This document shows positions 21,583-30,257 of a stretch of DNA of 64,000 nucleotides, piece by piece (position 1 is the stretch's first letter; the number at the start of each line of letters is the position of its first letter). The stretch lies in NCBI RefSeq assembly GCF_014200015.1, contig NZ_JACHOT010000008.1, forward strand, positions 62,001 through 126,000, written 5' to 3'. This DNA is from Aminobacter niigataensis. GTDB lineage: Bacteria; Pseudomonadota; Alphaproteobacteria; Rhizobiales; Rhizobiaceae. A model generated the notes under the pieces. It had not been told where the DNA came from and did not search any database. It was given only the letters and a program-made list of their open reading frames with translations. Both the position numbers and the translations under genes were made by a program.

Positions 21583-22317
21583 ATGCCGGCCGACCATACC
21601 CATGCCAGTTCAGGCTGTTTCGACACGGCAGCGCAGGATGCCGTCTACCGCGCCATCTTCACGAGGCGCGACGTGCGTAGCCATTTCCTGCCCGACCCGC
21701 TCGACGACGAGGTACTGGCGCGCCTGCTGATGGCAGCCCATCACGCGCCGTCGGTGGGTTTCATGCAGCCGTGGAACTTCATTGTCATCCGCGATCTTCA
21801 GCGCAGGCAGAAGGTCCGCGACCTGTTCCTGGCCGCACGCCAGCAGGAACTGCCCCATATCGCCGAGGAGCGGCAGGCGCTGTACCGCAAGCTCAAGCTC
21901 GAGGGCATCTGCGAGAGCCCGCTCAATCTCGTGGTCACCTGCGACCGCAGCCGCTCGCAGAACTCGCCGCTGGGGCGATGGCACAATCCCGAAATGGACC
22001 TCTACAGCACCGTCTGCGCGGTGCAGAATTTCTGGCTGGCGGCGCGGGCCGAAGGCGTCGGTGTCGGCTGGGTCAGCATCATCGACCGCGAGGCGCTCAA
22101 GCAGGTGCTAGCCATTCCCGAACATGTCGTGCCCGTCGCCTATCTCTGCGTCGGCCGGGTCAGCGAGTTTGCGCTGCGGCCTGATCTCGAACGGCATGGC
22201 TGGGGCAACCGGCTGCCGCTTGCGGAACTGGTCATGAGCGAGATCTTTGGCGGCGATGGCGAGAGCGGGTTGAAAGAAACCGTCACTGGCCTGTGCGCTG
22301 GTCGAACCGCCGCTTGA
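21583..22317 (+). CDS. bluB: 5,6-dimethylbenzimidazole synthase BluB
   Basis: A 244-residue flavin destructase that breaks down reduced FMN with oxygen to give dimethylbenzimidazole, the lower ligand of cobalamin. Family marks are FTRRDVRSHFLPDPLDDEVL, AAHHAPSVGFMQPWNFIVI (with the Asp of the substrate pocket further on) and AVQNFWLAARAEGVGVGWVS. ATG 21583 has AGGGGAC upstream; a TTG at 21562 is less likely. The B12 riboswitch directly upstream confirms the pathway. Confidence 0.96.
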   Translation: MPADHTHASSGCFDTAAQDAVYRAIFTRRDVRSHFLPDPLDDEVLARLLMAAHHAPSVGFMQPWNFIVIRDLQRRQKVRDLFLAARQQELPHIAEERQALYRKLKLEGICESPLNLVVTCDRSRSQNSPLGRWHNPEMDLYSTVCAVQNFWLAARAEGVGVGWVSIIDREALKQVLAIPEHVVPVAYLCVGRVSEFALRPDLERHGWGNRLPLAELVMSEIFGGDGESGLKETVTGLCAGRTAA

Positions 22318-22573
22318 CGTGGCTGGTGACGGCGGACCTCGATGCCCTCTTGCTGGCTCTCGACCGCTTCTGGCTTCTGTCGCGTCGCGGCATGGATTGC
22401 CGACACACTCTGCTCGTTCCTGGCTGGCGAGGTCGGAATGTCGGATTGCAGGAAGTGCTTTCGCAAGAGTCCGCATGGGATTCCCTTTGGCGAGTGCGCG
22501 TAGAGTGACCGCCCGCTTCAACGCACCGTCGGTTCAAGCTATTCTAAAAGAGCTGGGGGGGAGGATTTGCATC
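22318..22573. other. Intergenic gap between bluB and the RibD-like gene
   Basis: 256 bases. Short frames exist on both strands but none has a family resemblance or a convincing ribosome site. No terminator with a T-run follows bluB. I see nothing else in it. Confidence 0.5.
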
Positions 22574-23104
22574 ATGGCGAAGCTCGTTTTTGGAATGAAC
22601 CAGTCCTTGGACGGCTACGTCGACCACATGGCGTTTGGGCCAAGCCCAACGCTTTTCCATCACTTCATCGAGCAGGCGCGCGACCAGGTGGGTAGCGTGT
22701 ACGGTCGCCATTTGTACGAGGTCATGCGCTATTGGGACGAGGATCATCCCGAGTGGGACGCTGCGAGGCGCGACTTTGCGGCTGCCTGGCGGAGCCAGCC
22801 GAAGTGGGTCGTGTCGCGCTCTTTGAAGTCAGTCGGCCCCAACGCCACGCTTGTCGACAATGACATCGAGGCGACGATACGTGGGCTCAAGGCTCAGATC
22901 GTCGGGGAGATTCAAGTTGGCGGACCAGACTTGGCACGAAGCCTAACCGACCTTGGTCTTGTTGATGAGTATCGCATCTACCTCCACCCCGTCGTGCTCG
23001 GTCGCGGCAAGCCATTCTTCGCCGGCCCGCGGCCCCGGCTCCGCCTTGTGGCCAGCGATCCAATTGGCGAGGACGTGATCAGGTTGACGTACGTTCCTGC
23101 TTGA
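22574..23104 (+). CDS. RibD C-terminal / dihydrofolate-reductase-like protein
   Basis: A 176-residue single-domain protein of the RibD_C (bacterial bifunctional deaminase-reductase C-terminal) family. MAKLVFGMNQSLDGYVD is the classic start, followed by GRHLYEVMRYWD, the GEIQVGGPDLARSL nucleotide-binding turn and the IYLHPVVLGRGKPFF strand. These stand-alone proteins bind NADPH; most have no known substrate. GGGGAGGA precedes ATG 22574. Codon use is less GC3-biased than the neighbours (CTA, TTG, GTT, CTT codons), and a REP-like repeat follows, so it may have been acquired. Confidence 0.86.
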   Translation: MAKLVFGMNQSLDGYVDHMAFGPSPTLFHHFIEQARDQVGSVYGRHLYEVMRYWDEDHPEWDAARRDFAAAWRSQPKWVVSRSLKSVGPNATLVDNDIEATIRGLKAQIVGEIQVGGPDLARSLTDLGLVDEYRIYLHPVVLGRGKPFFAGPRPRLRLVASDPIGEDVIRLTYVPA

Positions 23105-23172
23105 CCTCGAGACGGACTGCGCCGATGCGTCAGGTCCGCTTTGGGTCGACGCACGTCATATCGCTGTTGGCT

Positions 23173-23216
23173 ACCCAAACCTGTTGTTCGACAGGCTCAC
23201 CATGAGGATTTTGGGT
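23173..23216. repeat. REP-like palindromic element
   Basis: ACCCAAA (23173-23179) and TTTGGGT (23210-23216, with matching CCT/AGG inside) bracket TTCGACAGGCTCACCATGAG. That core is a dispersed extragenic repeat I recognise from many proteobacterial genomes. One copy is seen in the window, between the RibD-like gene and the convergent barrel-protein gene. Confidence 0.6.
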
Positions 23217-23242
23217 TGCATCCCGCCAGAGACGCGCAGCTC

Positions 23243-24934
23243 CTAGCGCTGCACCCTCAGCCCGACGAAGACGCTGTTGGTCTTGCTGTCGCGGCCGGAC
23301 AAGGTGCTGTCGAAGGTTTCGTGGCGTAGCCTACCGGTGAGGCCGGCATAGCGGTTGAGCCACCAGGTCAGGCCCGCCTCGGCGCTCAGCCTCAGTTCAT
23401 GGTCGTCCCTGCCGGCATAGTCTCGCCAGCCCATGCCGGCTGCGGCAAAGCCGGTGAGGTTGGCGCGGATCTGGCGTTCGACGCTGAGGCGACCGGAATA
23501 GAGCACCGAGCCGCTTTCGCCCGGTGTCGTCGAGCCTTCGACCAGGGTGGTTCCGTTGAGCGCGACGATGGTGCCGCGCATCGGCGACCAGCGGAGATCC
23601 GCGGCGATCGTCGCCGCCGAGATGGTTTCCAGCCGGTCATCGTCGAAATCCTCGGAGAGCCAGCCAGCGGAAATCTCGCCGCCGAATTTTTCGCCCATGT
23701 CGAGTTCGACGCCGGCACGGGCGCCGATCCGGTTCGAGGAGCGCTCGAAGCCGGCGGTGTCGAACCGGAGGTCGTGGACGCGGCGGCCATATTCGATTTC
23801 GCCGAAGGGCGTCAGCGCCGGCGAAATCTCGTAGCCGGCACGGAAACGCCCGGCATAGAGCGTAGAGTTCCTGTCTTCCTGTGAAAGCGTAGTGCCGTCC
23901 GACAATTCGGCGTCGCCGTAGCTTTCCCTGGTGGCTTCGCCTGTCACGGCGAAGCGGAATTTACCGACGTCCTTCTCCAGGCCGACGCTGCCGTCGATGG
24001 TGTGGCGCACCGGGCGCGAGGCGGTGTCGACGATCACCACCGGCGAACTCGCCGATTCCGGGCGGATGTCGTAGCCGAGGGAGGCTATGGCGCGGATATC
24101 GTCGGCAAAGTCGAGCTGCAGGCGGCCGTCGATGCCGGCTTCTGTGTCCTTGACCTCCTGGCCCGAGACGGATTTGCGGAAAATGCCGTAGGCGTCGATG
24201 GTCGCCGAGTGGTTGTCCCAGTCCGAGGCCGCGTTCAGGCGCAGCGTGGTTTCCGACAGCACTGCCGACTTGCCGTCCGAACTCGAATCGGCGTTGGAGG
24301 TGGCGGTGACGCCCTGTTCGAGACTCGGCTTGAGCACGAAGGTGCCGAAGCGGATGCCGGTCGGCTCGAACGGATTTTCGTCCGGCACCGGCCTGCGGCC
24401 CTCGATCGCTCCCTGGCGTTCCGATTCCGGTCCGTTTTCTTCCTCGGTCAGCGAATCGACGGTCCCTTGGCGCACCGTGCCGGTGGTCAGATCCTCGTCC
24501 GGCTCAGGCGTGGCCGTCCTTGGAGTAGCTGCCCGTCCGGGGGCGGCAAGCTTTTCGCGCGCGTCCCTGGCGCGCTGGAGCGCGGTCGTCGGCGGACGAA
24601 TGGAAGATCTTGCGCCGGTAGCGGCCGCATCTGCGTTTGGCGGCTCGCTGAACAGTTCGTCCGAGATCGTCGGATCGTTCTGCTCCGGCAAGGCGCCCGG
24701 ACTGATGGGCTGGTAGGTGGCGGCCTGGTCCTGGACTTCGGGCGTGGCCTGCTGGGCCGGTCGCGTGCGCAACAGGCCGGCGGTGTCGCCCTCGCTGATG
24801 GCGCCCCGCAGACCTGCTTCCTGGGCATGCACCGGCAGGGCGCAAAGCAGGGTTGCCGCGCTTGCCGTTGCCAGCAAGAAGCGCAATCCCGCACCGCTCA
24901 TCCGCCTGTTTTGCCCTGCCCTGCCCTGCGCCAT
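23243..24934 (-). CDS. Outer-membrane beta-barrel protein
   Basis: A protein of about 563 residues. A signal peptide ends near LCALPVHAQEAG, and a 150-residue low-complexity Pro/Ala/Glu/Thr region follows. From about residue 190 on come alternating short strands and turns ending in an aromatic-rich barrel finish (WWLNRYAGLTGRLRHETFDS ... VGLRVQR). This matches the putative beta-barrel porin 2 (BBP2) type common in Rhizobiales. Function unknown; a porin or an envelope polysaccharide channel is possible. Starts at 24934 and 24901 are equally plausible. It is divergent from kpsF. Confidence 0.75.
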   Translation of the reverse strand: MAQGRAGQNRRMSGAGLRFLLATASAATLLCALPVHAQEAGLRGAISEGDTAGLLRTRPAQQATPEVQDQAATYQPISPGALPEQNDPTISDELFSEPPNADAAATGARSSIRPPTTALQRARDAREKLAAPGRAATPRTATPEPDEDLTTGTVRQGTVDSLTEEENGPESERQGAIEGRRPVPDENPFEPTGIRFGTFVLKPSLEQGVTATSNADSSSDGKSAVLSETTLRLNAASDWDNHSATIDAYGIFRKSVSGQEVKDTEAGIDGRLQLDFADDIRAIASLGYDIRPESASSPVVIVDTASRPVRHTIDGSVGLEKDVGKFRFAVTGEATRESYGDAELSDGTTLSQEDRNSTLYAGRFRAGYEISPALTPFGEIEYGRRVHDLRFDTAGFERSSNRIGARAGVELDMGEKFGGEISAGWLSEDFDDDRLETISAATIAADLRWSPMRGTIVALNGTTLVEGSTTPGESGSVLYSGRLSVERQIRANLTGFAAAGMGWRDYAGRDDHELRLSAEAGLTWWLNRYAGLTGRLRHETFDSTLSGRDSKTNSVFVGLRVQR

Positions 24935-25084
24935 CTTCACCACTGCTTCGCCGACGCATGAGCGCCGCACTTACCAACTGGTAAATCGCCATGGTTAACG
25001 GAGCGTTTCCGGCTGCCGCCGCAGGCCGCCATGTCGGGCGGATAATCGTGGACAGGGGCCGTGCGACGCGCTAACGCATGCGCC

Positions 25085-26083
25085 ATGCACGCTGGATCGC
25101 TGAAAAAAGAGCCGGACCGGCAGGCGTCGATCGCCTCCGCGCTCCGCACCGTCGCCACCGAGCAGGTCGGCATCGCCGCGCTTGCGGCCGCGCTCGAAGG
25201 GCCGCTGGCGGAGCCCTTCGCCCGGGCCGTGTCGATCCTCGGCCAGCTGAACGGCCGCGCCATCATCACCGGCGTCGGCAAGAGCGGCCATATCGGCTCC
25301 AAGGTGGCTGCAACCTTGGCATCCACCGGAACTCCAGCCTATTTCGTCCATCCTTCCGAAGCCATCCATGGCGATCTCGGCATGATCACCAAGGACGACG
25401 CCATCGTCGCCATCTCATGGTCGGGCGAGACGGCGGAACTCAAGGGCATCGTCGGCTATTCCCGGCGGTTCTCGATCCCGCTGATTGCTATCACTGCCGG
25501 CGACACGTCGGCACTGGCGCGTCAGGCCGATGTCGTGCTGTCGCTGCCGCGCACGCCGGAAGCCTGCCCGCACGGGCTTGCGCCCACCACCTCGACGCTG
25601 CTCCAGCTCGTCGTCGGCGATGCGCTGGCGGTGGCACTGCTGGAGGCACGCGGCTTCACCGCCGACCATTTCCGCACCTTCCATCCCGGTGGCCAGCTCG
25701 GCGCCAGCCTGATGCCGGTCGGCGACCTGATGCATAAGGGTGACGAAATGCCGATCGTCGCGATCGGCACCAAGATGCCCGAGGCGGTGAAGACGCTGTC
25801 CAAGAAGCGTTTCGGCTGCGTCGTCGTCGTCGACGAGCAGGGCAGGCTTGCCGGTATCGTCACCGATGGCGACCTGGCCCGCAATCTCGACCGCAATCTC
25901 GCCGAGACCAATGTCGAGGACATCATGACCCGACAGCCGAAGACGGTGCCGCCACAGATGCTGGCGGGCACGGCGACGGCGATGCTCAACGAGTACAACA
26001 TCAGCGCCATCCCCGTGGTCGAAGGCGACAAGCCTGTCGGCATCGTCCACTTCCACGACCTTCTGAGGATCGGCGCGGCCTGA
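25085..26083 (+). CDS. kpsF: Arabinose-5-phosphate isomerase, KpsF/GutQ family
   Basis: A 332-residue enzyme interconverting ribulose-5-phosphate and arabinose-5-phosphate, the first step to KDO for LPS or K-antigen. The N-terminal SIS domain shows IITGVGKSGHIGSKVAATLAS and AISWSGETAELKG. The C-terminal pair of CBS domains covers about residues 200-332, including MPEAVKTLSKKRFGCVVVVD and DIMTRQPKTV. ATG 25085 is preferred; a GTG at 25061 is in frame. It converges with nfeD (14 bases between stops). Confidence 0.92.
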   Translation: MHAGSLKKEPDRQASIASALRTVATEQVGIAALAAALEGPLAEPFARAVSILGQLNGRAIITGVGKSGHIGSKVAATLASTGTPAYFVHPSEAIHGDLGMITKDDAIVAISWSGETAELKGIVGYSRRFSIPLIAITAGDTSALARQADVVLSLPRTPEACPHGLAPTTSTLLQLVVGDALAVALLEARGFTADHFRTFHPGGQLGASLMPVGDLMHKGDEMPIVAIGTKMPEAVKTLSKKRFGCVVVVDEQGRLAGIVTDGDLARNLDRNLAETNVEDIMTRQPKTVPPQMLAGTATAMLNEYNISAIPVVEGDKPVGIVHFHDLLRIGAA

Positions 26084-26097
26084 GCCGCGCCACCGCC

Positions 26098-26562
26098 TCA
26101 CACAGGCTCGACGACAAGCTCCAGGTCGGTGTCGGCGGCAGCGGTGACGCGTACCTGCGTGCCCACGGGTAGGTCGGGGCCTGACACTCGCCACATCGTG
26201 TCGCCGAGCTTGATGCGGCCGCGCCCTTCCTTGATCGGCTCGGTCAATGTCGCGGTGCGGCCGATCATCTGGGCGCCGCGCCGGTTGAGCAGCGGCTGGT
26301 CGGAGGGGTCTTCGCGGTCGCGGACGATCTTCTTGCCGATGTAGGCAGAGGCGAGGGCGAGCACGAGGAAGACCAGGACCTGGACCTGCCAGCTCCAGAA
26401 CGCCACATCCCAGAGCAGCAGCGAGGCCGAGCCGACGATCAGCGCGGCAATGCCGATCCACAGCAGGAACACGCCCGGGGCGAAAATCTCCAGGCACAGC
26501 AGGATGAAGCCGAGCAGCATCCAGTTCCAGGGACCGAGTTCGGCAACGATGCTTGCGATCAT
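26098..26562 (-). CDS. NfeD-family membrane protein
   Basis: A 154-residue short NfeD protein with three hydrophobic segments in residues 8-80 (WMLLGFILLCLEIFAPGVFL, IAALIVGSASLLLWDVAFW, VQVLVFLVLALASAYI). A C-terminal OB-fold domain carries GAQMIGRTATLTEPI and GDTMWRVSGPDLPVGTQVRV. NfeD proteins pair with SPFH proteins to form membrane microdomain assemblies. The SPFH gene lies 38 bases upstream on the same strand. Confidence 0.92.
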   Translation of the reverse strand: MIASIVAELGPWNWMLLGFILLCLEIFAPGVFLLWIGIAALIVGSASLLLWDVAFWSWQVQVLVFLVLALASAYIGKKIVRDREDPSDQPLLNRRGAQMIGRTATLTEPIKEGRGRIKLGDTMWRVSGPDLPVGTQVRVTAAADTDLELVVEPV

Positions 26563-26600
26563 GTGCGGTTCCTCAATTCACCCAGGCCCGGCTTGCCGGC

Positions 26601-27560
26601 TCAGGTCTGCTCGGGCGGAATCCTGGGCGTGCGCGAGGCCTGGCGTTGAGCTCCGGCGGTGCCGCCGTCGCGGAACACCTCCTTGGCGATCTCGCCGATG
26701 CCGCCGAGCGTGCCGATCAGCGACGATGCCTCCATCGGCATCAACACCACCTTGCTGTTCGATGCCGAACCGATCTTGGCCAGCGCCTCGGTGTATTTCT
26801 GGGCGACGAAGTAGTTGATCGCCTGGACGTCGCCCTTGGCGATGGCTTCCGACACCACCTGGGTGGCGCGGGCTTCGGCTTCGGCGGCGCGCTCGCGGGC
26901 CTCGGCGTCGCGGAAGGCGGCTTCCTTGCGGCCCTCGGCTTCCAGCACCTGCGCCTGCTTCATGCCCTCGGCTTCGAGGATCTGGGCGCGCTTGTTGCGT
27001 TCCGCCATCATCTGTCGGCCCATCGACTCGATGAGGTTCGCCGGCGGGTTGATGTCCTTGATCTCGACGCGGGTGATCTTGATGCCCCAGGGGTGCGCCG
27101 CTTCGTCTACGACACGCAGCAGCCGCTCGTTGATGGCGTCGCGGTTCGACAAAAGCTCGTCGAGGTCCATCGAGCCCATCACGGTGCGGATGTTGGTCAT
27201 CGTCAGGTTGAGGATGGCGTTCTGCAGGCCGGCCACCTGATAGGCGGCCTGCGGAGCGCTGAGCACCTGATAGAAGGCGACCCCGTCGACGGCGACCATC
27301 GCGTTGTCCTTGGTGATGATCTCTTGCGTCGGCACGTCGAGAACCTGCTCCATCATGTTCATCTTGGCGCCGATGCGGTCGATGAAGGGGATGATCAGGT
27401 TGAGGCCGGGCGTCAGCGTCTTGGTGTAGCGGCCGAAGCGCTCGACCGTGTAATTGTAACCTTGCGGGACGGTCTTGATGCCGGCAAACAGCAGCAACAG
27501 AACCAGTACGACAAGGACCGGAATGACCACGTCGAAGCCGCTGAAGTCCATTCGAAACAC
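26601..27560 (-). CDS. qmcA: SPFH/Band 7 (stomatin-like) protein, QmcA type
   Basis: A 319-residue slipin. A single N-terminal transmembrane segment ([18 protein letters not shown]) is followed by the Band 7 domain starting [20 protein letters not shown] and a long Ala/Glu/Arg coiled coil (about residues 190-250, [14 protein letters not shown]). It forms oligomeric cages with its NfeD partner, encoded next in the operon, and in related systems interacts with FtsH or affects membrane quality. No separate regulation is visible. Confidence 0.92.
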   Translation of the reverse strand: MFRMDFSGFDVVIPVLVVLVLLLLFAGIKTVPQGYNYTVERFGRYTKTLTPGLNLIIPFIDRIGAKMNMMEQVLDVPTQEIITKDNAMVAVDGVAFYQVLSAPQAAYQVAGLQNAILNLTMTNIRTVMGSMDLDELLSNRDAINERLLRVVDEAAHPWGIKITRVEIKDINPPANLIESMGRQMMAERNKRAQILEAEGMKQAQVLEAEGRKEAAFRDAEARERAAEAEARATQVVSEAIAKGDVQAINYFVAQKYTEALAKIGSASNSKVVLMPMEASSLIGTLGGIGEIAKEVFRDGGTAGAQRQASRTPRIPPEQT

Positions 27561-27665
27561 CCCCGCAAGTTGAGCGCGCGATTCACAAGTCGCGCCGCAT
27601 GCGCAAAAAGACTTAAGGGCGTTTCGGCGGCGTTACAACAAGGGAACCGCTAAATGCTGCCCGGC

Positions 27666-28910
27666 TCAGCGCCGGAAGCCGAACAGGCCGGCGTCGGTAT
27701 CTTCGTTGCCGCACAGGGCGGCGCTGACGATCTCGGCGGCAATGCGCGAATAGGTGATGCCATTGCCGCCATAGCCCATCACGGCGTGGATGCGCGGCTG
27801 CCGGGGAAGTGTCCCGATATAGGGTAGGCCTGTCGCGGTGGTGCCGAACGAGCCGGTCCAGGCGAATTCCGGCGTGGTGTCGAGTTGGGGCAGGAGCCGC
27901 TTCAGCTTGGCGGCGATGCGATCCGATTTTTCGGCGATCAGCGCATCGCGACGTGCCTCGTCGGTGAACTCCTCGTCCTCGCCGCCGCAGATCACCCGGC
28001 CGTCGGACGTCGCGCGCAGATAGAGGTACGGATCGGACGCTTCCCAGATGAAGGCGGCGCCCGGCCAGAGCGCGCGTTTCTGTGGCCGCGTGGCGATGGC
28101 CCAGGTCGAGATGATCTGGTGATCGGTCCCCGCCTGGAAGCCAGCGACGAGTTCGTAGCCAGTGGCGAGTACCGCATGGCTTGCGGTGATCGTCGGGCCG
28201 TCTCCGGTGGTGACCGTCACCTCGTCGCGGCTGGTGGCAATGCCGGTGGCCTCGGCCGGTGCGTAGAAGCGCGCCTTGCGTTGGCGTGCCGTCAACAGTA
28301 GGCCTGCGGTCAGCTTGCGCGGATCGAGCGCCAGATTGCCATGGCTCAGGATCGCGCCGTCGCGCGCGATGCCGAACCGTTCGCGCAACTCGGCCTTGGG
28401 CAGATAGGTCGCATGGATGCCGGCAAGCCGGCGCGCTGCCGCCTCGATGCGCAAGCTGTCCGCATCGAGCGTGTCGCCGGCAAGGTAGAGCGACTGCCTG
28501 GTCTCGACGTTGCATCGGATGCCGAGTTCGTCGATGCGCGCCTTGAGGTTCATCACCGCCAGCCGGGATCGCCGCCAGGCGCGCTCGGCGCGGTCCTTGC
28601 CGATGCGTTGCGCAAGCTTGGAGAGCGGCTGGTCGATCTCATATTGCACCAGCGCCGTGGTTGCCGAGGTCGAGCCCAACAGCGGGCCGCGGCGGTCGAT
28701 GCAGACCACGGACATGCCGGCATCCGTCAGCGCTTCCGCCACCATGGCGCCGCTGATGCCCATGCCGACAATGGCGACGTCCGCCTTGATGTCGCGGACG
28801 AGCCTGCCGGTCGCAACCGTCGGCGCGCGGTAGGCGTACCAGACGGGCCGTCCGGTCCTGAGGTCGAGCTTGCGGGTCACGAGTAGCGGGTCTCCCTGGC
28901 CCGCGTTCAA
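27666..28910 (-). CDS. FAD-dependent oxidoreductase, DAO family
   Basis: A 414-residue D-amino-acid-oxidase-like flavoprotein. The FAD Rossmann motif sits near residue 45 (VAIVGMGISGAMVAEALTDAG) and is followed by VCIDRRGPLLGSTSATTALVQYE. The C-terminal FAD contact is VMGYGGNGITYSRIAAEIVS. The sequence resembles the subgroup of gamma-glutamylputrescine-oxidase/glycine-oxidase-like proteins. The substrate is probably a secondary amine or amino acid but is not defined. It lies 34 bases downstream of hemH on the same strand. Confidence 0.86.
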   Translation of the reverse strand: MNAGQGDPLLVTRKLDLRTGRPVWYAYRAPTVATGRLVRDIKADVAIVGMGISGAMVAEALTDAGMSVVCIDRRGPLLGSTSATTALVQYEIDQPLSKLAQRIGKDRAERAWRRSRLAVMNLKARIDELGIRCNVETRQSLYLAGDTLDADSLRIEAAARRLAGIHATYLPKAELRERFGIARDGAILSHGNLALDPRKLTAGLLLTARQRKARFYAPAEATGIATSRDEVTVTTGDGPTITASHAVLATGYELVAGFQAGTDHQIISTWAIATRPQKRALWPGAAFIWEASDPYLYLRATSDGRVICGGEDEEFTDEARRDALIAEKSDRIAAKLKRLLPQLDTTPEFAWTGSFGTTATGLPYIGTLPRQPRIHAVMGYGGNGITYSRIAAEIVSAALCGNEDTDAGLFGFRR

Positions 28911-28944
28911 CGCCGCGCGCCGGTGGAGGTTCCGCCCTTTGCTG

Positions 28945-30009
28945 TCAGACCCAGCCCATCAGTTCGCGCCGGGTGATCGCCTCGATCACGGCCATGCCTT
29001 CGGCGCTGTCGTTGAGGCAGGGGATGTGGGAGAAGTTCTTGCCGCCGGCATGGTGGAAGATCTCGGCGTTCTCGCCGGCGATCTCCTCCAGCGTCTCGAT
29101 GCAATCGGACGAGAAGCCTGGATTGACGATGGCGATCGACTTCACGCCTTCCTTGGCCAGCCGCTCGACCGTCTTGTCGGTGTAAGGCTGCAGCCATTCC
29201 TGCGCGCCGAAGCGCGACTGGAAGGTGGTCATCAGCTTCTTGTCGCTCATGCCGAGGCGTTCGCGCAGCAGCCGCGTCGTCTTCACGCAATGGCAGTGAT
29301 AGGGGTCGCCGCGCTCGAAATACGGCTTCGGGATGCCGTGATAGGAGGCGAGGATCATCTCCGGCTCGAAGTCGAGCGAAGCAAGATGCTGTTCGATCGA
29401 GCGCGCCAGCGCCTCGATATAGACCGGCTCGTCGTAGTAGGCAGGCACGGTGCGCACCGACGGCATGGCGCGGATTTTCATCAGCGCTCGGAACAACTGG
29501 TCGCTGGCGGTCGCGGTCGTCGTCGCCGAGAACTGCGGATAGAGCGGGAACATGACGATGCGGTCGCAGCCCTGGGCGATCAGCTTGTTGACCGCGCTTT
29601 CGGTCGAGGGACTGCCGTAGCGCATTCCCCAGTCGACGACGACGTCGGGCAGGTCACGCAGGGCTTCGGAGAGCTTTTCCGCCTGGGCGCGGGTGTAGGT
29701 GCGCAGCGGAGATTCGTCGCGTTCGGTGTTCCAGATCTTCTTGTAGTTCTCACCCGATTTCTTCGGCCTCGTGTTGAGCACGATACCGTAGAGGATCGGG
29801 TACCACAGAACCTTGGGCATCTCGATGACGCGCGGATCGGACAGGAACTCGCGGAGATAGCGCCACATCGACTTCTTGTCGGTGCCGTCGGGGGTACCGA
29901 GGTTGACCAGGAGGACGCCGACCTTGCGCTTGAGCACCGACGGGTGGCCGTTGGGGAACGGGCCGGGCGCCTTGGCTGATTTTTCGTCGATGGTCGTGGT
30001 CAGGTTCAT
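28945..30009 (-). CDS. hemH: Ferrochelatase
   Basis: A 354-residue enzyme inserting Fe2+ into protoporphyrin IX, the last step of haem synthesis. VGVLLVNLGTPDG opens the fold. The metal-site regions are ILASYHGIPKPYFERGDPY (catalytic His) and IAIVNPGFSSDCIETLEEI (conserved Glu). The 43-residue extension with the SQRFGAQEWLQPYT-type motif is normal. Omp10-type lipoprotein and nucleotidase genes lie upstream on the same strand; from memory omp10 and hemH are also neighbours in Brucella. Confidence 0.95.
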   Translation of the reverse strand: MNLTTTIDEKSAKAPGPFPNGHPSVLKRKVGVLLVNLGTPDGTDKKSMWRYLREFLSDPRVIEMPKVLWYPILYGIVLNTRPKKSGENYKKIWNTERDESPLRTYTRAQAEKLSEALRDLPDVVVDWGMRYGSPSTESAVNKLIAQGCDRIVMFPLYPQFSATTTATASDQLFRALMKIRAMPSVRTVPAYYDEPVYIEALARSIEQHLASLDFEPEMILASYHGIPKPYFERGDPYHCHCVKTTRLLRERLGMSDKKLMTTFQSRFGAQEWLQPYTDKTVERLAKEGVKSIAIVNPGFSSDCIETLEEIAGENAEIFHHAGGKNFSHIPCLNDSAEGMAVIEAITRRELMGWV

Positions 30010-30095
30010 TCGGTGTCTCCGTTATGCGGGATACCTAGTTGAATGGTGCCGCTGTTCAATGTCGCGTCTGGCCGCACCCGGCAAAGGAGCGATTA

Positions 30096-30187
30096 GAGAA
30101 TAGTGAGTAGGGAATAGAGGGGGGGTGAGCCAACAGGCTCGTGCGCGCCCAAGGGTACTGCCCGACTATTCGCTACTCACTATTCCC
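30096..30187. repeat. Heptamer-built inverted repeat (copy 1)
   Basis: Left arm GAATAGTGAGTAGGGAATAG (30098-30117) matches the reverse complement of the right arm (30166-30187) with 2 mismatches in 22 positions; the loop is 48 bases. The right arm is itself a degenerate 7-base tandem: CTATTCG, CTACTCA, CTATTCC, CTATTCG. It lies between hemH and the nucleotidase gene. Confidence 0.75.
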
Positions 30188-30209
30188 TATTCGCCAATCT
30201 CCAAAAGCG

Positions 30210-30237
30210 AAGCCCGCCCGGTTTGCCGGGCGGGCTT
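30210..30237 (-). terminator. Terminator after the 5'-nucleotidase gene
   Basis: AAGCCCGCCCGG (30210-30221) and CCGGGCGGGCTT (30226-30237) form a 12-bp stem with loop TTTG, 20 bases past the stop. On the minus strand it is followed by CGCTTTTGG, a weak T-run. Confidence 0.75.
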
Positions 30238-30257
30238 GTTGGGACAGGTCAGCCCTA

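Noticed and set aside
22140-22466. 108-codon minus-strand frame after bluB resembling a fragment
   Set aside because: Overlaps the bluB end, has no motif or ribosome site, and its composition equals random sequence of this GC content.
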